Positions 11,255 through 22,465 of a stretch of DNA of 64,000 nt are shown one piece after another. Position numbers and translations under genes: made by a program. The stretch is taken from positions 34,758-98,757 of the forward strand of contig CAUJNA010001223.1 of NCBI GenBank assembly GCA_963377175.1. The letters are read 5' to 3'. Each line of letters opens with the position of its first letter. Positions within the stretch are counted from its first letter, which is position 1. Source of the stretch: Effrenium voratum (lineage: Eukaryota > Sar > Dinophyceae > Suessiales > Symbiodiniaceae). The notes below the pieces were generated by a model. The model saw nothing but the letters and a program-made list of their open reading frames with translations. It made no database searches and was not told the DNA's origin.

Positions 11255-12045
11255 TACTTATGTGTATATATATATATATATGCAACCCCCGCCTCAAAAC
11301 CCACGCTTGCACAAATAATTCATTAAGACTTTGCCACCCCAACAAATACAGTGTAAAGGCAAAGTTGGGTAAAGTGTAACAATACACGGGGTCTAAACCA
11401 CAATCTCTCATACATACATCTCTGCATATGAGGTCAAAGTAGTTGATATTAAGATGTGTCCATCTTGTTCATAGTCTTCATCCTTAGTGCCATCCTCATT
11501 CTACTGACTGAGTAACATCTCGATAAGGGTACCTGATTCGAAATTCAAGATCTGGAGTGCTTGAAATATTGAATCTTAATCCTCTACATAGATGCCACAG
11601 TGCTTTAAGAAGCTTTAAACCTTCTCTGTTCGGATACACTCACAGTCAAATGTGCAAATGCGGGCACAGTGAGCTGCTCAAATGTGGCGTGCCTGAAAAG
11701 GGGGGTGGAAATCACCCAAAAGTATTGGGGGGGCGGGTACCACCTTTATATATATATATATATATGAATCATACACACGTATATATGCAACTCCCCACCA
11801 AAACCCGCGCCTGCTGCATGCAAGGCAAGTCAGGTCATTTTAGATGGATGTGTTTGCCGAAAGTGGGCTCCTTTTCCAATGTGGCGGACTTGCGCAGATG
11901 ATTCGTTAAGACTTTGCCACCCATCTAATTCAAACATAGCATCAGAAGCAAAGTTAGGTACATTGCAATAGCGAAGCTAGGTGAAGTGTCCCAAAACACA
12001 GGGCCTAAGCCCTAATATGTCATACATGCATCTCTGAAGTGCTCA
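11255..12045. repeat. two copies of a dispersed MITE-like repeat with (TA)n
   Basis: Segments at about 11262-11430 and 11745-12035 both begin with a TA tract, continue with CAAC(C/T)CC...AAAACCC, then CATTAAGACTTTGCCACCC or a close variant, then AAAGTT...AGTGT and end near CATACAT.CATCTCTG. They are diverged copies of one non-coding element. A related third part (from CAGTCAAATG through CACCCAAAAGTA to TATATA) occurs at 11640-11766 and again at 12788-12935. No protein is encoded. Confidence 0.6.
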
Positions 12046-12640
12046 AACATGTCAGTCAATGATACAACATCTACCATAGAAACCGTGATGTTCTCACATG
12101 TCTTGCTGCTAAAATGTGGCCATATTAACTTTGTTTTTCAAGGTCTTCATCACTAACGGTATCCTCGTTCAATTGACTGTAAACATCTCTGTGAAAGTAC
12201 CGTCGCACGGGTATGAACAATAAAGCAAGCAATGCCTCTTCTGCCTCGCCCACGCATCTTCGATTTCTCATCTCAACCGATGTGCGCATCCTATTCGTCT
12301 GCCAACTTAAAAACCTGTGCCAATACCTGCTACGCATCTTCCATCTCTCATCTCAACTCATCTGCAAATCCCAATTGTTTGTCAGCTCACAAATCTGATC
12401 AATGCCGCGCTGTCTGTTAAAATGAATAATTTGCCTGAACAAAATCTGTTCTGCACAAAACCTGCTGAGAAGCATGCAAAACACTGGTATTTGCAGTGTT
12501 TCTTCAATATGCGTGGACGCTTAAACATGTGCAAGAATTAGTATTCCAATGACAATATGCTGAATTATCAACTGCATGTACCGCACACAAGTCCACAATA
12601 GTACTAAGGTGCACAACCAAACAGAAATGACTGCAAGCAG
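12046..12640. other. no gene recognised
   Basis: AT-richer sequence between two MITE-like blocks; only accidental short frames. Confidence 0.4.
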
Positions 12641-12644
12641 ACGC

Positions 12645-12782
12645 TTTGAGGCGCTTTAAAGCGTTTTGGGGGCCCTGTACTGGATTCAAGATTCAAGATC
12701 TAGTGTCCTGACAATCTTGAATCTTGAATAGTAGATCCGAAGCGCTTTAAAGCGCTTTAAAGCGTTTTAAAGCGTTTTAGGC
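12645..12782. repeat. palindromic AGCGCTTTAA repeats around a foldback
   Basis: Several copies of GCGCTTTAAAGCG and GCGTTTTAAAGCG flank an inverted pair (GATTCAAGATTCAAGAT against ATCTTGAATCTTGAAT). The whole can form a stem-loop. Non-coding. Confidence 0.65.
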
Positions 12783-12914
12783 GGATAGAGTTGCAGTCAA
12801 ATGCACAAATGCAGGCATAATTACATGCTCAAAATTGAGGTGCCTAAAAAGGCGGGTGGAAAGCACCCAAAAGTACTGTAAATACCGTTCAATTCTCTTG
12901 GGGCGTGGGTGATC

Positions 12915-13125
12915 TATATATATATATATATATGTAGATATTTGTTCGGTACCCCCCTATATATATATATATATATCATGGACCCCCAAAGGGGGGCTAT
13001 GGGGAGGAGGGGCTGTCTAAGCCCTTACTAAGGCCTGATTAAGGGTTTATCCTTGGGTTATCCCGGGCTTATCCAGGGATAACCCCCCCCATAGCCCCCC
13101 CGAAGATTGCATGAATATACATATA
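12915..13125. mobile_element. foldback element between TA tracts
   Basis: GGGGGGCTATGGGG at 12991-13004 and its exact reverse complement at 13087-13100 enclose about 80 bp that itself holds short inverted parts (TTATCCCGGGC, TTATCCAGGGATAAC). TA-rich tracts flank both sides, suggesting a MITE-type insertion into TA. No ORF. Confidence 0.55.
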
Positions 13126-13129
13126 ACTT

Positions 13130-13400
13130 ATATATGTAGCTAGCCTGCTTGAAATCCTGCCGTAATCCTCTTAATCCTTGTGTTGTTTGGTAATCTTCTT
13201 AATCCGTAATCCGCGCTTCCAACTTTTGGTCAAAACCGTATGTTGGAGCATGGAAAATCTGCGCGCCCCAGAATCCGCAATCCGCAAGCCGCATAATCTA
13301 ATCCGTAAACCGTGCAATCCGTAATCCGCTAATCTTTGGGGATTAGGTTTTGAACGAGCTCGATTAGGTACCCCCCCACCCCCCGTGGCAGGGAACAATG
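13130..13400. repeat. AATCCGTAATCCGC-rich low-complexity block
   Basis: Repeated AATCCG/AATCCGC words, some in inverted order, between about 13150 and 13350, followed by a C-run at 13373-13384. Confidence 0.5.
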
Positions 13401-14545
13401 CGTATTATGTGAACCAGCTCCTTTTTCAGCACTTGCCACTTGATCTGCGCGAAAAGGGGATAGCAGCGTCGCAGATTTGCACGGTCAGGTCAACCCAGAA
13501 ACTAATTCCAATTCAACTTTTGTTTATAATCTATTTTAACGTATCTCATGTTTAATTGTCTTTCTCAGCTCTTGGGGTTTCTCTTGCCTTGCGATTATTA
13601 TTGATGTCATGGACTTCAGAAGAAGTCTTATCAATGGAGCAAAATAGAGACAAGTGATTAATAGGTGGTACAGACATGACCAAGCGATAGGACTGTAGAT
13701 TAAAGTGTCTGAGGTTACCATAATCAATTTATAATTGGGTCTAGAGAGTCTATAGACAGGAGATGCCTACCAATAAGATCTCAAGGAAGGGTAGGCTAAG
13801 GAATCTCCATTGCTTACTTCTCCCCCCTTCTTGCTTCCCTTTATCACCCCAACTCTTTTTCTCGGAAGCAGAGGTTGGGTGATGGGAGGTAGAGAGAGGA
13901 GAGAAGGGCGAAGAGAGGAAAAACCCAATGAGAGGCCATCTCACGGCCCTCCCCTCACCTCATTTTCATTGGCTGGGAGATGGATGAGGATTGTGAAAAA
14001 TATTCTTGGAAAGTGAAGATATGCCGAGAAAAAAAGGCGAGAGGGGAGGATGACTATCTGGCCTTATGACCTTTCCATCCCTTGCCTACATCAGTCTCTC
14101 TGTCATCTCTATCACGCACTCACTTCATTTCAAGCCTCTATCTTACCACCTTTCCACCACCCTTTCTCCCCTTCATTTCTGTTTCTCACCAAGGCAAGGA
14201 GATGGATGGCCATCCAACCACTTGCTTCCCTTAGTCATGTGATAGAACCCAGAATGTCTTTCATGTCATCTGGGTTCTTCATTCTAATTCTCTTTCCTAT
14301 CTCTTCATTTTTCTTCTTTCCCAGCCGTTTCAACGGTGAGAATGGAAACGAGAAAAGAAATTCTTTCCAGCGGTTACAGATGAATTCCTCTTTCTTCACC
14401 TCTATTCGGCTTCTCTTTCCCAACCTCTTGCCCAGTTATAAGTTTCTTTGGGAAACAAGGGAGGTCAAGAGAAGGGAAGTGAACGAAAGCTAGACGAGCT
14501 GGAATGCTCTTATTGTCCAATTCCATGACATTTCAAGGTGTGTTT
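13400..14545. other. AT- and pyrimidine/purine-rich block, no gene
   Basis: Markedly more AT-rich than its surroundings, with long T/C and A/G tracts. It lies immediately 3' of the Copia-associated frames on the minus strand, so it could hold 3' untranslated sequence or an LTR, but no matching direct repeat was found on the other side of the element. Confidence 0.35.
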
Positions 14546-14550
14546 CCCTT

Positions 14551-15490
14551 CTAGGTTCTCGGGATTGTGATACTCCATGGTGACCTTCGGCTTGACGGAT
14601 CTCTCCCCGGAGGGTTCCATGTTCTCCTCTTCTGATCGGTGGAGCGCCGTCGCTTCTTGGTCTCTGTGGATGTATCTTTTTCAGATTTTTCCTTGTTTTG
14701 GTGGTCGTTATTCACATGTTTGAAGAAGGCATCGGCGAATTCTTGGATCTTGCTGGTGTACATCTCAATGTCTTCACGACCGAGATTTCTCTCCATGATC
14801 CAGTTGTTGCTCATCATGATGTTCCCCTCGGGATCAAACGCTGCAACAATATTCTTCGCCTCGATGGTTTGTTCTGTCAATGCTGTTCGCTCTTCGGAAA
14901 GTCGGATGTCGTAGCCTGGTCTTTGAGAAATGCCAGGATCAGCAATGCATCTCTTCCTGTTGGCACATGTGTCAATGCTGCTTCTGACGCGTCGTCGTCA
15001 AGGATAACGTCGTCGACGCATGCCATGTGGATGTGCGCTCTCCCCAAAGGGTTTGACTGGGATCTCCCAGATTTCAGCCTCCCCGATTTCAGCCCGTTCT
15101 CCATGATGTTGATCAAATGCTCTCCATATGTTGCATGGAACATGAACGTGATGGGCTTCTTCGCGAACGGCTTGATCTTTCTCTCTTCTTCAGTGGATTG
15201 TGGCGCCGGCCTTCGCATTTTGTACTTTGCCTGAGCTGCGCCTTCGTCTTCATGGGGCGCGTCGGATCTTGAAGGATGCGGACTTGGAGGAATGGATTGT
15301 GTTGGAAGATCGTAGTCCGGTTCTTCTTGTGTCCAGAGTACAGGGGTCGTCCAAAAGATTGGAGATCGACTTGTCGTGCATGACATATGACCGCTGTTGC
15401 ATCTCACGTAGAACTCCGTATCGGGATCATTGAGGACTTCCTTGCCATTAGGCCGGAGTGCATCGTATGCGGATCTTGATGTGAGGTTGT
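14551..15490 (-). pseudogene. RNA 2'-phosphotransferase (Tpt1/KptA)-like frame
   Basis: Tpt1/KptA enzymes remove a splice-junction 2'-phosphate from RNA using NAD+. In transcription order I see FYVRCNSGHM (compare the family IRxxQGH motif), then MFHATYGEHLINIMENGL (compare HGTxxxxxxxIxxxGL), then GRAHIHMA (compare GRxHIHLA), followed by a GRDALLILA strand. The HGT Gly is Ala here. A one-base frame change near 14880 separates the C-terminal part (FDPEGNIMMSNNW, compare a family strand ending in a SxNxVxLT-like motif), which then runs into a Lys/Arg-rich tail. The first part also needs a frame change near 15410. The match rests on the ordered motifs; no alignment was run. It lies directly 3' of the Copia element and may be captured cargo. 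Confidence 0.6.
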
Positions 15491-15524
15491 CGATCCTGGA
15501 ACAACGGTTCCCCTTGCCTTGCGC

Positions 15525-16505
15525 TCATTGTATGGCCCATCCACGGATGGATACACGAACGCAGTTCGGGAACATAGCCATCAGGAGAAGTCCTGGCTTA
15601 TTGCCCATGAAGTTCCTTGCATGGGTAATGCATCCCAATGCGTCGTAGAGCTCAACGGATCCGTCAGGACCCATGTCCACTTGTCGTCGGCATTCTCTGT
15701 GGTGGCCTTGTTTTGGATCATGTCGAAAACACCCGGAAAACAATCTGCTCAATCGCTCGATTTGCCAGAGGATGAGGTCGGTGATCTGTTTTGCCTTGGA
15801 TGGAGCCATGTTGAAATATTTGCAAACCTGCTCAAAATTCTGGACGGTCTTCTCGAGATCAATATGGCGGTTGTGGCATACCATCGGAATGATGTCGGTT
15901 CCGAAAACTTCTGGCTGAGCATTGGTATAGCAGCAAATACTGTAGACCTTCTTGATGAAGTCCATGTATTGTTTCTCTGTATGTTGGCCTTCACCTTGAA
16001 GTGTTGGCTGCCAGTAATCATTGAATCTGGCTCTCAACCAGAATACCTTGGCTCCATGTTCTCGTTCATGCTCAGGAATGAAGTGGAAGTCCGGATTCAT
16101 CTCGAGGATGGTAGAGCACTCCTTGTAGTATTCGTACACGAAGTTGAGGAATCGAGTATTCCCGAAAGGTCCTGGATGTACGGATGCCCTCTGGAGGCAG
16201 ATGTCGGTATCTGATCCGTCTTGTACATACCACCGATCGTTGGATGTGAGAGTTGGCCGCATCGCTGGTCGCCTTGGAAGCGCAGGTCGTTCACCAGGAT
16301 TATTGTCGGATTCTGTCTCCTCATCCAATATGTTCTTTGGCGCTGGCTTAACCTTTGACACCAGCCTCAGCGTCGGCGGTGGTGACTTCGGAATCAGCTT
16401 TGGATGCGGCATCGCCTTCGGCATTGGATTTCCTGCGGGAGGTTGCTCTTCGTCATCCAGGTCATCATCGTTGTCGGTATCTCGATCATAATCTACCTGC
16501 TCCAT
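15525..16505 (-). CDS. unidentified ORF downstream of Copia RNase H
   Basis: An uninterrupted minus-strand frame of 326 codons starting at an ATG (MEQVDYDRDTDNDD). The N-terminal 90 residues are acidic then Pro/Lys-rich and look disordered; the rest is a mixed globular sequence with aromatic clusters (FLNFVYEYYKE, FNDYWQP) and Cys/His residues. I do not recognise a domain. Position between RNase H and the Tpt1-like frame on the same strand suggests it belongs to one 3' extension of the retroelement. It could instead be the N-terminal part of the Tpt1-like protein. Confidence 0.5.
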   Translation of the reverse strand: MEQVDYDRDTDNDDDLDDEEQPPAGNPMPKAMPHPKLIPKSPPPTLRLVSKVKPAPKNILDEETESDNNPGERPALPRRPAMRPTLTSNDRWYVQDGSDTDICLQRASVHPGPFGNTRFLNFVYEYYKECSTILEMNPDFHFIPEHEREHGAKVFWLRARFNDYWQPTLQGEGQHTEKQYMDFIKKVYSICCYTNAQPEVFGTDIIPMVCHNRHIDLEKTVQNFEQVCKYFNMAPSKAKQITDLILWQIERLSRLFSGCFRHDPKQGHHRECRRQVDMGPDGSVELYDALGCITHARNFMGNKPGLLLMAMFPNCVRVSIRGWAIQ

Positions 16506-16852
16506 ATTTCATCATCTGGTTGTTGCGAGGCGGATGGATTCTCATCGGCGACCTGCTCCATGGGGCAGTCGGATGTCTCATCTTCCTCATCACGAGCAGG
16601 GGATTCCTTCAAAGGAGACGCAGTGCTGGATTGTCCAAAGATCATGTTGAGAATCGGCATGTCTTCGAGGTGATCAAGCATACACGATTGCAAAGGTCGG
16701 AATGGTTGTAAACCGAAAGTGGCTGCGGGCGCAGACACATATTTCTTGAGATTCAAAATGGGTCAAGTGCAAAAACACGCATCACGGAATTGAGGAATTG
16801 CAAAAATGTGCAAAATGAAAAACTCATGCATCAGAATTCGTGGACATGCGGA

Positions 16853-17713
16853 TCATGCCCAGGTTCCCCAATAAGCAAACATGGATTCTGCTACACCGAC
16901 TCCTGCAAAGGCAATGATGTCGGGTCCGTGCTTCGTATTGTGCGCTAGCCACTCAACCAAAAATGCCTTGTTCTGCAACATAGTACGGAAAGGTGGATGT
17001 GCATCAGCATTCAAGAGATTGCCGGTGAGGACGGCCTTGATGAGCTCGTCTGCTTTAGCTGAATGCTTGGTCAGCGAATCTGCCAGGCAATCTTCACTCC
17101 GTACATGTGCAAGGTCATGCATCTGTCCACTGTTGCTTTCTTTTCTCAACATGTGGATCAAATGCATTGTTTCTTTCCGTTCCGGTTGATGTGTTGCGGG
17201 TGCTGTGGTGACAAGATGATTCGCATCAGTGCGGATGTGTACATCTGCGATTTCGCCTGTTATGTCTGACCAGAGACCGCGAAGAAATGATGCTGAACCG
17301 TAACAACGCATCAGTCCGTGCAACTCTGCAACAGTAGTGGACATGGTTGTGGCGGTGATCTTGTGCGTCTCATAGTCGACCAATGAGCCTGTCGAGTTCG
17401 ATGAGCCCTGGCGAAGATCTCTTTGTTCTGCAAGAAATATAACATGCGCACGTTGGGATGACTTATCTTCATTGTTGCGATAGGATGCATCTGGATAACC
17501 AACTATGCGTGTCTTGCCACGAAGGGGCCAGAATCTCATACCAAGCGGAATGCTTTTGATGGTTCTGACTGTCTTATTAATGGCGCGAACGTCCTCAATG
17601 GTCGGAGATGATGCCTTGGACGCGCACCTAAAAAGTTCATAACCAATGTGGAATTGCGTTCGCGATCGTAACCAATTGATCTGACCTAGGACACTTCTGT
17701 ATGCAGTATGCAT
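16853..17713 (-). CDS. Copia-type RNase H
   Basis: Minus frame of 286 codons following the RT. It starts with the RT-to-RNase H connection (SVLGQINWLRSRTQFHIGYE) and carries the Copia RNase H signature acidic residues: GYPDASYRNNEDK, then TVAELHGLMRCYG, then IRTDANHLVTT, then DSLTKHSAK near the end. The enzyme degrades the RNA strand of the RNA-DNA hybrid during reverse transcription. All four acidic positions look retained, although the polyprotein upstream is frameshifted. Confidence 0.85.
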   Translation of the reverse strand: MHTAYRSVLGQINWLRSRTQFHIGYELFRCASKASSPTIEDVRAINKTVRTIKSIPLGMRFWPLRGKTRIVGYPDASYRNNEDKSSQRAHVIFLAEQRDLRQGSSNSTGSLVDYETHKITATTMSTTVAELHGLMRCYGSASFLRGLWSDITGEIADVHIRTDANHLVTTAPATHQPERKETMHLIHMLRKESNSGQMHDLAHVRSEDCLADSLTKHSAKADELIKAVLTGNLLNADAHPPFRTMLQNKAFLVEWLAHNTKHGPDIIAFAGVGVAESMFAYWGTWA

Positions 17714-17764
17714 TTGTGGAGTGAGAGGGGTGTCGTCCTTCAGGTGTTTGTCAAAGGTGATCTC

Positions 17765-18838
17765 CTAAAGTTCGTCAATGGCAACGTTCTGATGGACATG
17801 GATGTACCCGCCATGCTTGTCGTCTTGCTTCCATTGGATGCGTTGTCCTACGAAGAGGCAATCATTTTTGTCTTCGGAACCAACTTGAAAATCTTTACGA
17901 AGTCGTCCCATGATTTCCTTCTCGAACACATCATCACCCGTCATAAGAAGATCATCATCATGAAGAGAAAGCGCTCCATGAACTTGTCGATTCTTGGCAT
18001 TGTTACCGGAAACGGGATCCATGAGGTATCAACTGCTCCTTCGAGATCGAAAGTATTGGATGACTTCTTTTCACTCACCAATGCGGGCTTCGGAAGCTGC
18101 TTGCCGTAGTAGACATATGTACAACCGTCTGCCCTGGTTGGCACCAGTCCGAAAGAACGGAGTGCCGAATCCAGGATGTTCCACCATCTGCGGGGTGCAT
18201 CATGTAGCCCGTAGGCATGCGCGTGTCACGAGTCTGATCGTATGCTGTGCCTTGGAGGAACGCTGTCTTCAAATCCATGTGAAGTATATTCCAGCCCGTA
18301 TTTGCGGCTGCTTGGATTGCAAGGCGGAAACCACTCCTGGACGCAGCAGGACTGTCTGTCTGCTGATCGTTCGTCTGCTTGTCTTGGAAGCCCCGGAGGA
18401 CCCAGCGAGCCTTGGTCTTTAGCAAGTTACCATCCTTGTCTCGCTTTAGGGTAAGGACCCAGCGACCGGTGACCCAGTTCCTGACATGAATCTTGCGTGT
18501 GTCGACCAAGTCAAACACTTTGTTGTCAAGCCAAGATTTGCACTCAAGGCTTCAAGGAATTGCTTCTGATAAGCCCTTGTCTCAGTGGCTGTCGCTTCCT
18601 TCCGCTTCTTGCCAATGAGTGTGGATGTGGATGAATCTTGCTTGGATGAGCACAAGACTAAGAGTGCACGGTCATCGTCTGTCATGTTCTCGCATAACTG
18701 GTGAACATGATTCTTCTCTGTGTGTTTCTGATGAGAGAATCCGCATCGGGGCGATGGGTTGAAGGTCCCCACACGTCCAAGAAGGACAGGGTTGCCTTCA
18801 ATATTTGTCTCGGAACCGTAACGGATCCAGTTTCGCAC
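17765..18838 (-). pseudogene. Copia-type reverse transcriptase, frameshifted
   Basis: RVT_2-type RT. In order: KARWVLRGFQDKQ (fingers), HMDLKTAFLQG (motif A with catalytic Asp), MPTGYMMHPADGG, then in another frame SLHDDDLLMTGDD (motif C, equivalent of YVDD) and DCLFVGQRIQW. The pieces lie in different frames, with breaks near 18.5 and 18.05 kb, so the RT is not translatable as one chain from this sequence. The part from 18838 to about 18520 is the segment just ahead of RT, with a Lys/Glu-rich region. Confidence 0.8.
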
Positions 18839-18954
18839 AGATCTTCTGCTCGGCTGTCATGAATGACCAGTGTGCCTCATCAAGAACGAGGTCAGCTTGG
18901 TGATCATCGTAAGCTCTGGTCCTCTGAGAGTCTTCTGATTCTCCATCTTCCTGG

Positions 18955-19470
18955 TCAGTATATCTCATGGTTCTCTCTGAACTTACTTTCATATTGTACC
19001 GGCAAGTTTGCTGGATTGTTCGGATTGTAATTGGATGAAGATGCAGGTTCATTTCTGGGAGAATGCTCAGGTGACGCATCATTGTCATCTGGCTTCTTCT
19101 TCTTCCCAGTTTTCTGCTTCTTGGATGGACTGCCAGTTGTTTCTTCTTGCTCAAGTGTCGGCAGTTCAAGATCTTCATCATGGTCTTCTGCTTCGGGATT
19201 CGTCAAAATTGCAGGCGGCGAAGGTACCACGACAGTCGGAAGAATTGGTTGAGATGATTGCGACTGTGACGGCAAAGAGACATCACCCCCCAGTCGATTG
19301 AGTCCGCTCGCCAGGTTTGTCGTGCGGCGGCAAGTGGCGCTGGCGGCATGGGATGATCAGGCTGATTTGGAGGATAGGATCTGACATATTCTCGTCGGTG
19401 GTGTTGGAGGTCTTGGATCAGGCATGGGATGGTCCGGTTGATCAGGTGGCTGCTGTGTGTCAGGTTGGTG
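18955..19470 (-). pseudogene. Pro-rich/acidic linker of the Copia polyprotein
   Basis: Minus frame with a Pro/Ser-rich stretch, then acidic (EAEDHDEDLELPTLEQEE) and Lys-rich (KKQKTGKKKKPDD) runs. Such low-complexity linkers commonly precede RT in dinoflagellate Copia polyproteins. In this copy no integrase or protease signature was found between gag and this linker. Confidence 0.45.
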
Positions 19471-19473
19471 AGG

Positions 19474-20899
19474 TTAATCCGTTGGATCCGATGGATCCGT
19501 CTCGATGGGCATCGGCCTGATAGCCGGCGCATCTGAGAATGACTGATGAACGGATGAAAACATCACTGCATGCCAAGTCTTCGGAACATAATTTTCCCAA
19601 TTGCATTTTGATGCAGGCAAGACCCAAATTCTATTCAGCTGATCAGGCTGCCAAAAGGATATGATCGCATCGTCCGGAAGTGACGTAATTGGCATGTTGA
19701 TGCCGATGGTGTGGACGTATGCTGCGCATGCATCATACTGAGTGGATGACATGCACAATTGTCTCAGCTTCTTGCAACCATTCCACATGTTCTGACATCG
19801 CCAGTCATTAGGATCTTGTTTGAAGATATCGATTTCAGTCCCCGGTGGGTACTGCTTCAATGTCTTCTGAAACTTCTGGACTAGCGGATCTTGGATGACC
19901 AATGGTTGAGGTCCTTGTTTCTCAGTGACATAGCACTGGTCAGTCTTTCTCTCTGATGATCTGACAATTCACTCTGTGTGATGAAAAACTGCGCAATGAG
20001 ATTATCCCCGAAGGGAAATGCGTCCCGCTGTCTGTCCTGCATTCCTGTGATATACTGTCTGGGTACTGTTGGATCATGCTCAGCGGCACTCGAACACCAG
20101 CTGCTTGCTGATGTCGAGCAATTGTTCTTGCCTTTGCGTCCTGCACGGACTGTCGAAATGATGGGGACTGTGCCGTGAAAACGGGCATCAAGTCCATCCA
20201 TGCTGCCTTCACATAAGAAGGATTTGGAACTCTTGGTTCTGCCTTCTATGATTGAAGAAACTGAGGAGCCTGCACAGATACACATTGGTCGCACCCCTCA
20301 AAAAGTACTTCTTCAGCGTGTTCTTGAAATAGTTGACTCCTTCATCAGGATCTTGCACAAGGTCATTTTGGAGGACTGCCTTGTACATGTAAGCATCTCC
20401 TGCGAGTCTACTTGTGAGCAAAGGTCCTCTCTTGGGTGCCTCCAACGGAAGTGATTGTCACCCAGTCGTCCACAAGTTCTTCATACCTGAACCAGCTGAC
20501 TTTTCCGTCGTACGACGGCGGCTGCTTGGCGGTCATTGATAAATTGAGTATTTCCTCCATACGGATGGTTTGGCCATACTTGAATAGGTTGAATGAAGTC
20601 TTCCATTGGATGACATTTTCCCTTTCTGCTACCACAAATTGAGGCCCACTGCCGGGGCGCCTATCCCAGAAGGGAACCGTTGATTTGGTCCCTGGATCTA
20701 TTCCGGAGAGAGTCCAATATGCCAATATGGAGGATTGGAGGATGGATTGTCCCTGGTAGCTTGCATTGACTGTTATACCTGTAAAGCGGTCTGCAAGCCT
20801 TTTATCAATGTACCATGCGTCGAGTGACTGTACAATTGAACTAGAAGGGCCTTGAGCCATCATGTAAGCGGAGTGTGTGAATAGGTCAATGTGCAACAA
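19474..20899 (-). pseudogene. Copia gag-like region, frameshifted
   Basis: Three consecutive minus-strand frames. The first ends PPSYDGKVSWFRYEELVDDW, a typical start of the gag core; the next continues RGPLLTSRLAGDAYMYKAVL and VNYFKNTLKKYFLRG; later pieces contain AWMDLMPVFTAQSPSFRQSV and, at 19.9-19.5 kb, a Trp/Asn-rich segment I cannot place. Gag would form the particle that packages the retroelement RNA. Frame changes near 20.42 and 20.22 kb and beyond mark it as decayed. Confidence 0.65.
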
Positions 20900-20910
20900 A
20901 AAGCAAACAC

Positions 20911-20930
20911 CCCCCCCCCCCCCCCGCCCC
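20911..20930. repeat. poly-C tract
   Basis: A C-run with one G lies between the gag start and the inverted repeat at 20934. Confidence 0.9.
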
Positions 20931-20933
20931 GGA

Positions 20934-22414
20934 ATACTCAGGTTTTTGGCCAGAAATTGACACGTTGGCTGTAAAAATGCATGCCTAACACACGTTCCAG
21001 CCTCTAAAATTGGGCTCTAAGAATGCACTCTTTTTAGACTTCGATTCTAGCATCGGTACTCAGCGCAATCCAGTATGTGCAAGCACGTGCTAGCACATCC
21101 TGGATTGAAGATTGAAGATTGAAGGTTCTCTGACAACTCTCTCTGGGATTCTCCAATCTGCAATTTTCAATCGAGGATGCGCTAGCACGTGCCAGCACAT
21201 ATTAGTTTGTCCTAAAGATGGATTGACGATTTCAAGTAGTCTGAGAATCTTCAATGACCAATCTTCAATCCAGGATGCGCTAGCGCGTGCTAGCACACCC
21301 TGGATTGCCCTATGTGCGGATTGAAGAATCCAAAAGGCAGACCGGGAGCGCGCGTTGTCAGAATCAAATTGCGGATGTGTACTTGCACTGCCTGCATTTG
21401 GCCACGGGAAAACATGTTGTTGACACCTTTACAGGCTTTTTGTGGACCTGAGGGCTGGCCAGGATGGAAGATTCTCAAATACAAAACCTGGTAGATCTTC
21501 AATCTTCAATGCAGGGGGCAAATCCTTCAGAACAAACTAGCAAGCTTTTGGGGGGCCAGGATTGAGGATGTTCTAAAAATATGTTTGTGGAATCTTGTAT
21601 ATTCGATCTTCGACCCAAGGCAACACGATCTGAGCAAATGCTGAAAACACTGCGTTTTACAGCATTTCTGCCAAGAATGAGATCCATGGTTGAAAACACT
21701 TTCTGTCGTTGGCTTGGCTGAGTTCTTGCTTGGTTCAAACAACATGCAGTTCGATAAGAACAATAAACCTTTCAGAAGTTTGGTTCCAGCTATCTTCTCC
21801 AGTTGAGTCTTGAAATTCACAAGCGACTGCAAACGATTTAAACTTGAATTTGGATTGAACTCGAAAGCGGTTTAAACTGGATACCCTTCCTTTGCTTGAA
21901 TTTCAACAGTTGGTATTGGCGACGATTGAATCAACTTAGACAAGCAACACATAGCTGAGATAGTTGCTTTGCAGAATATGTTTCAAATAGACTGAACTAG
22001 CATGTACATGGAGTTCTGCGCAACACTTGAGTTAACATGTAAATGCAACTGCGCAAGGATATGAAGTAGAAATGACCCAAGTTGATGATTTGCTGAATTT
22101 CGCTGCCAAACCAAATAATAAAAAACCAAACAATAGAGCTGCTCCAGGCGCGTTGAAGCTGGCAAAGCATACTTCGCGCACTACTCTTGTGCTGAAAAGT
22201 TGTGCGTTTTGAGCTGGAGCTGCCAAAGTGCACTTTGCATACTCCAATGTGACTTTATGTGCACTTCGCGCACGTCAATGTGACGGTCACACAACTCCTA
22301 TTCAACGTTGAGCTTAACTTCTGCTTGATTGGAATTTGCATGGAGTTGCGCGTCCAGGCATTTGTCACCCCTAGTCTGGCCAAAAACCTCAGTTCTGGCC
22401 AAAAACCTGAGTAT
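20934..22414. mobile_element. 1.48-kb segment bounded by a 22-bp inverted repeat
   Basis: ATACTCAGGTTTTTGGCCAG (+AA) at 20934-20955 has an exact reverse complement at 22393-22414. A second, slightly different copy of the right repeat (CTGGCCAAAAACCTCAGT) lies at 22376-22393. The interior holds short inverted words around GCGCTAGCACGTGC at 21076-21300 and no convincing ORF. This fits a non-autonomous DNA element or two nearby repeats; no target-site duplication was identified. Confidence 0.5.
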
Positions 22415-22436
22415 GTCAAGAGGGGGTAGCATACAT

Positions 22437-22465
22437 TAATATATATATATATATATATAAATATG
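22437..22465. repeat. (TA)n microsatellite
   Basis: TA run directly right of the inverted-repeat segment. Confidence 0.9.

Larger units (their letters stand above)
14551..20899 (-). mobile_element. decayed Copia-type retroelement with extra 3' frames
   Basis: Minus-strand order is gag-like (20.9-19.5 kb), Pro/acidic linker (19.5-19.0), reverse transcriptase (18.9-17.7), RNase H (17.7-16.85), an unknown frame (16.5-15.5) and a Tpt1/KptA-like frame (15.5-14.55). A usual Ty1/Copia polyprotein is gag-protease-integrase-RT-RNase H; I could not find protease or integrase here, and only about 1 kb lies between gag and RT. Many frame changes show decay. No LTR pair was identified. It probably sits inside a large intron of the Cys-rich host gene, since module exons on the same strand lie on both sides. 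Confidence 0.75.
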
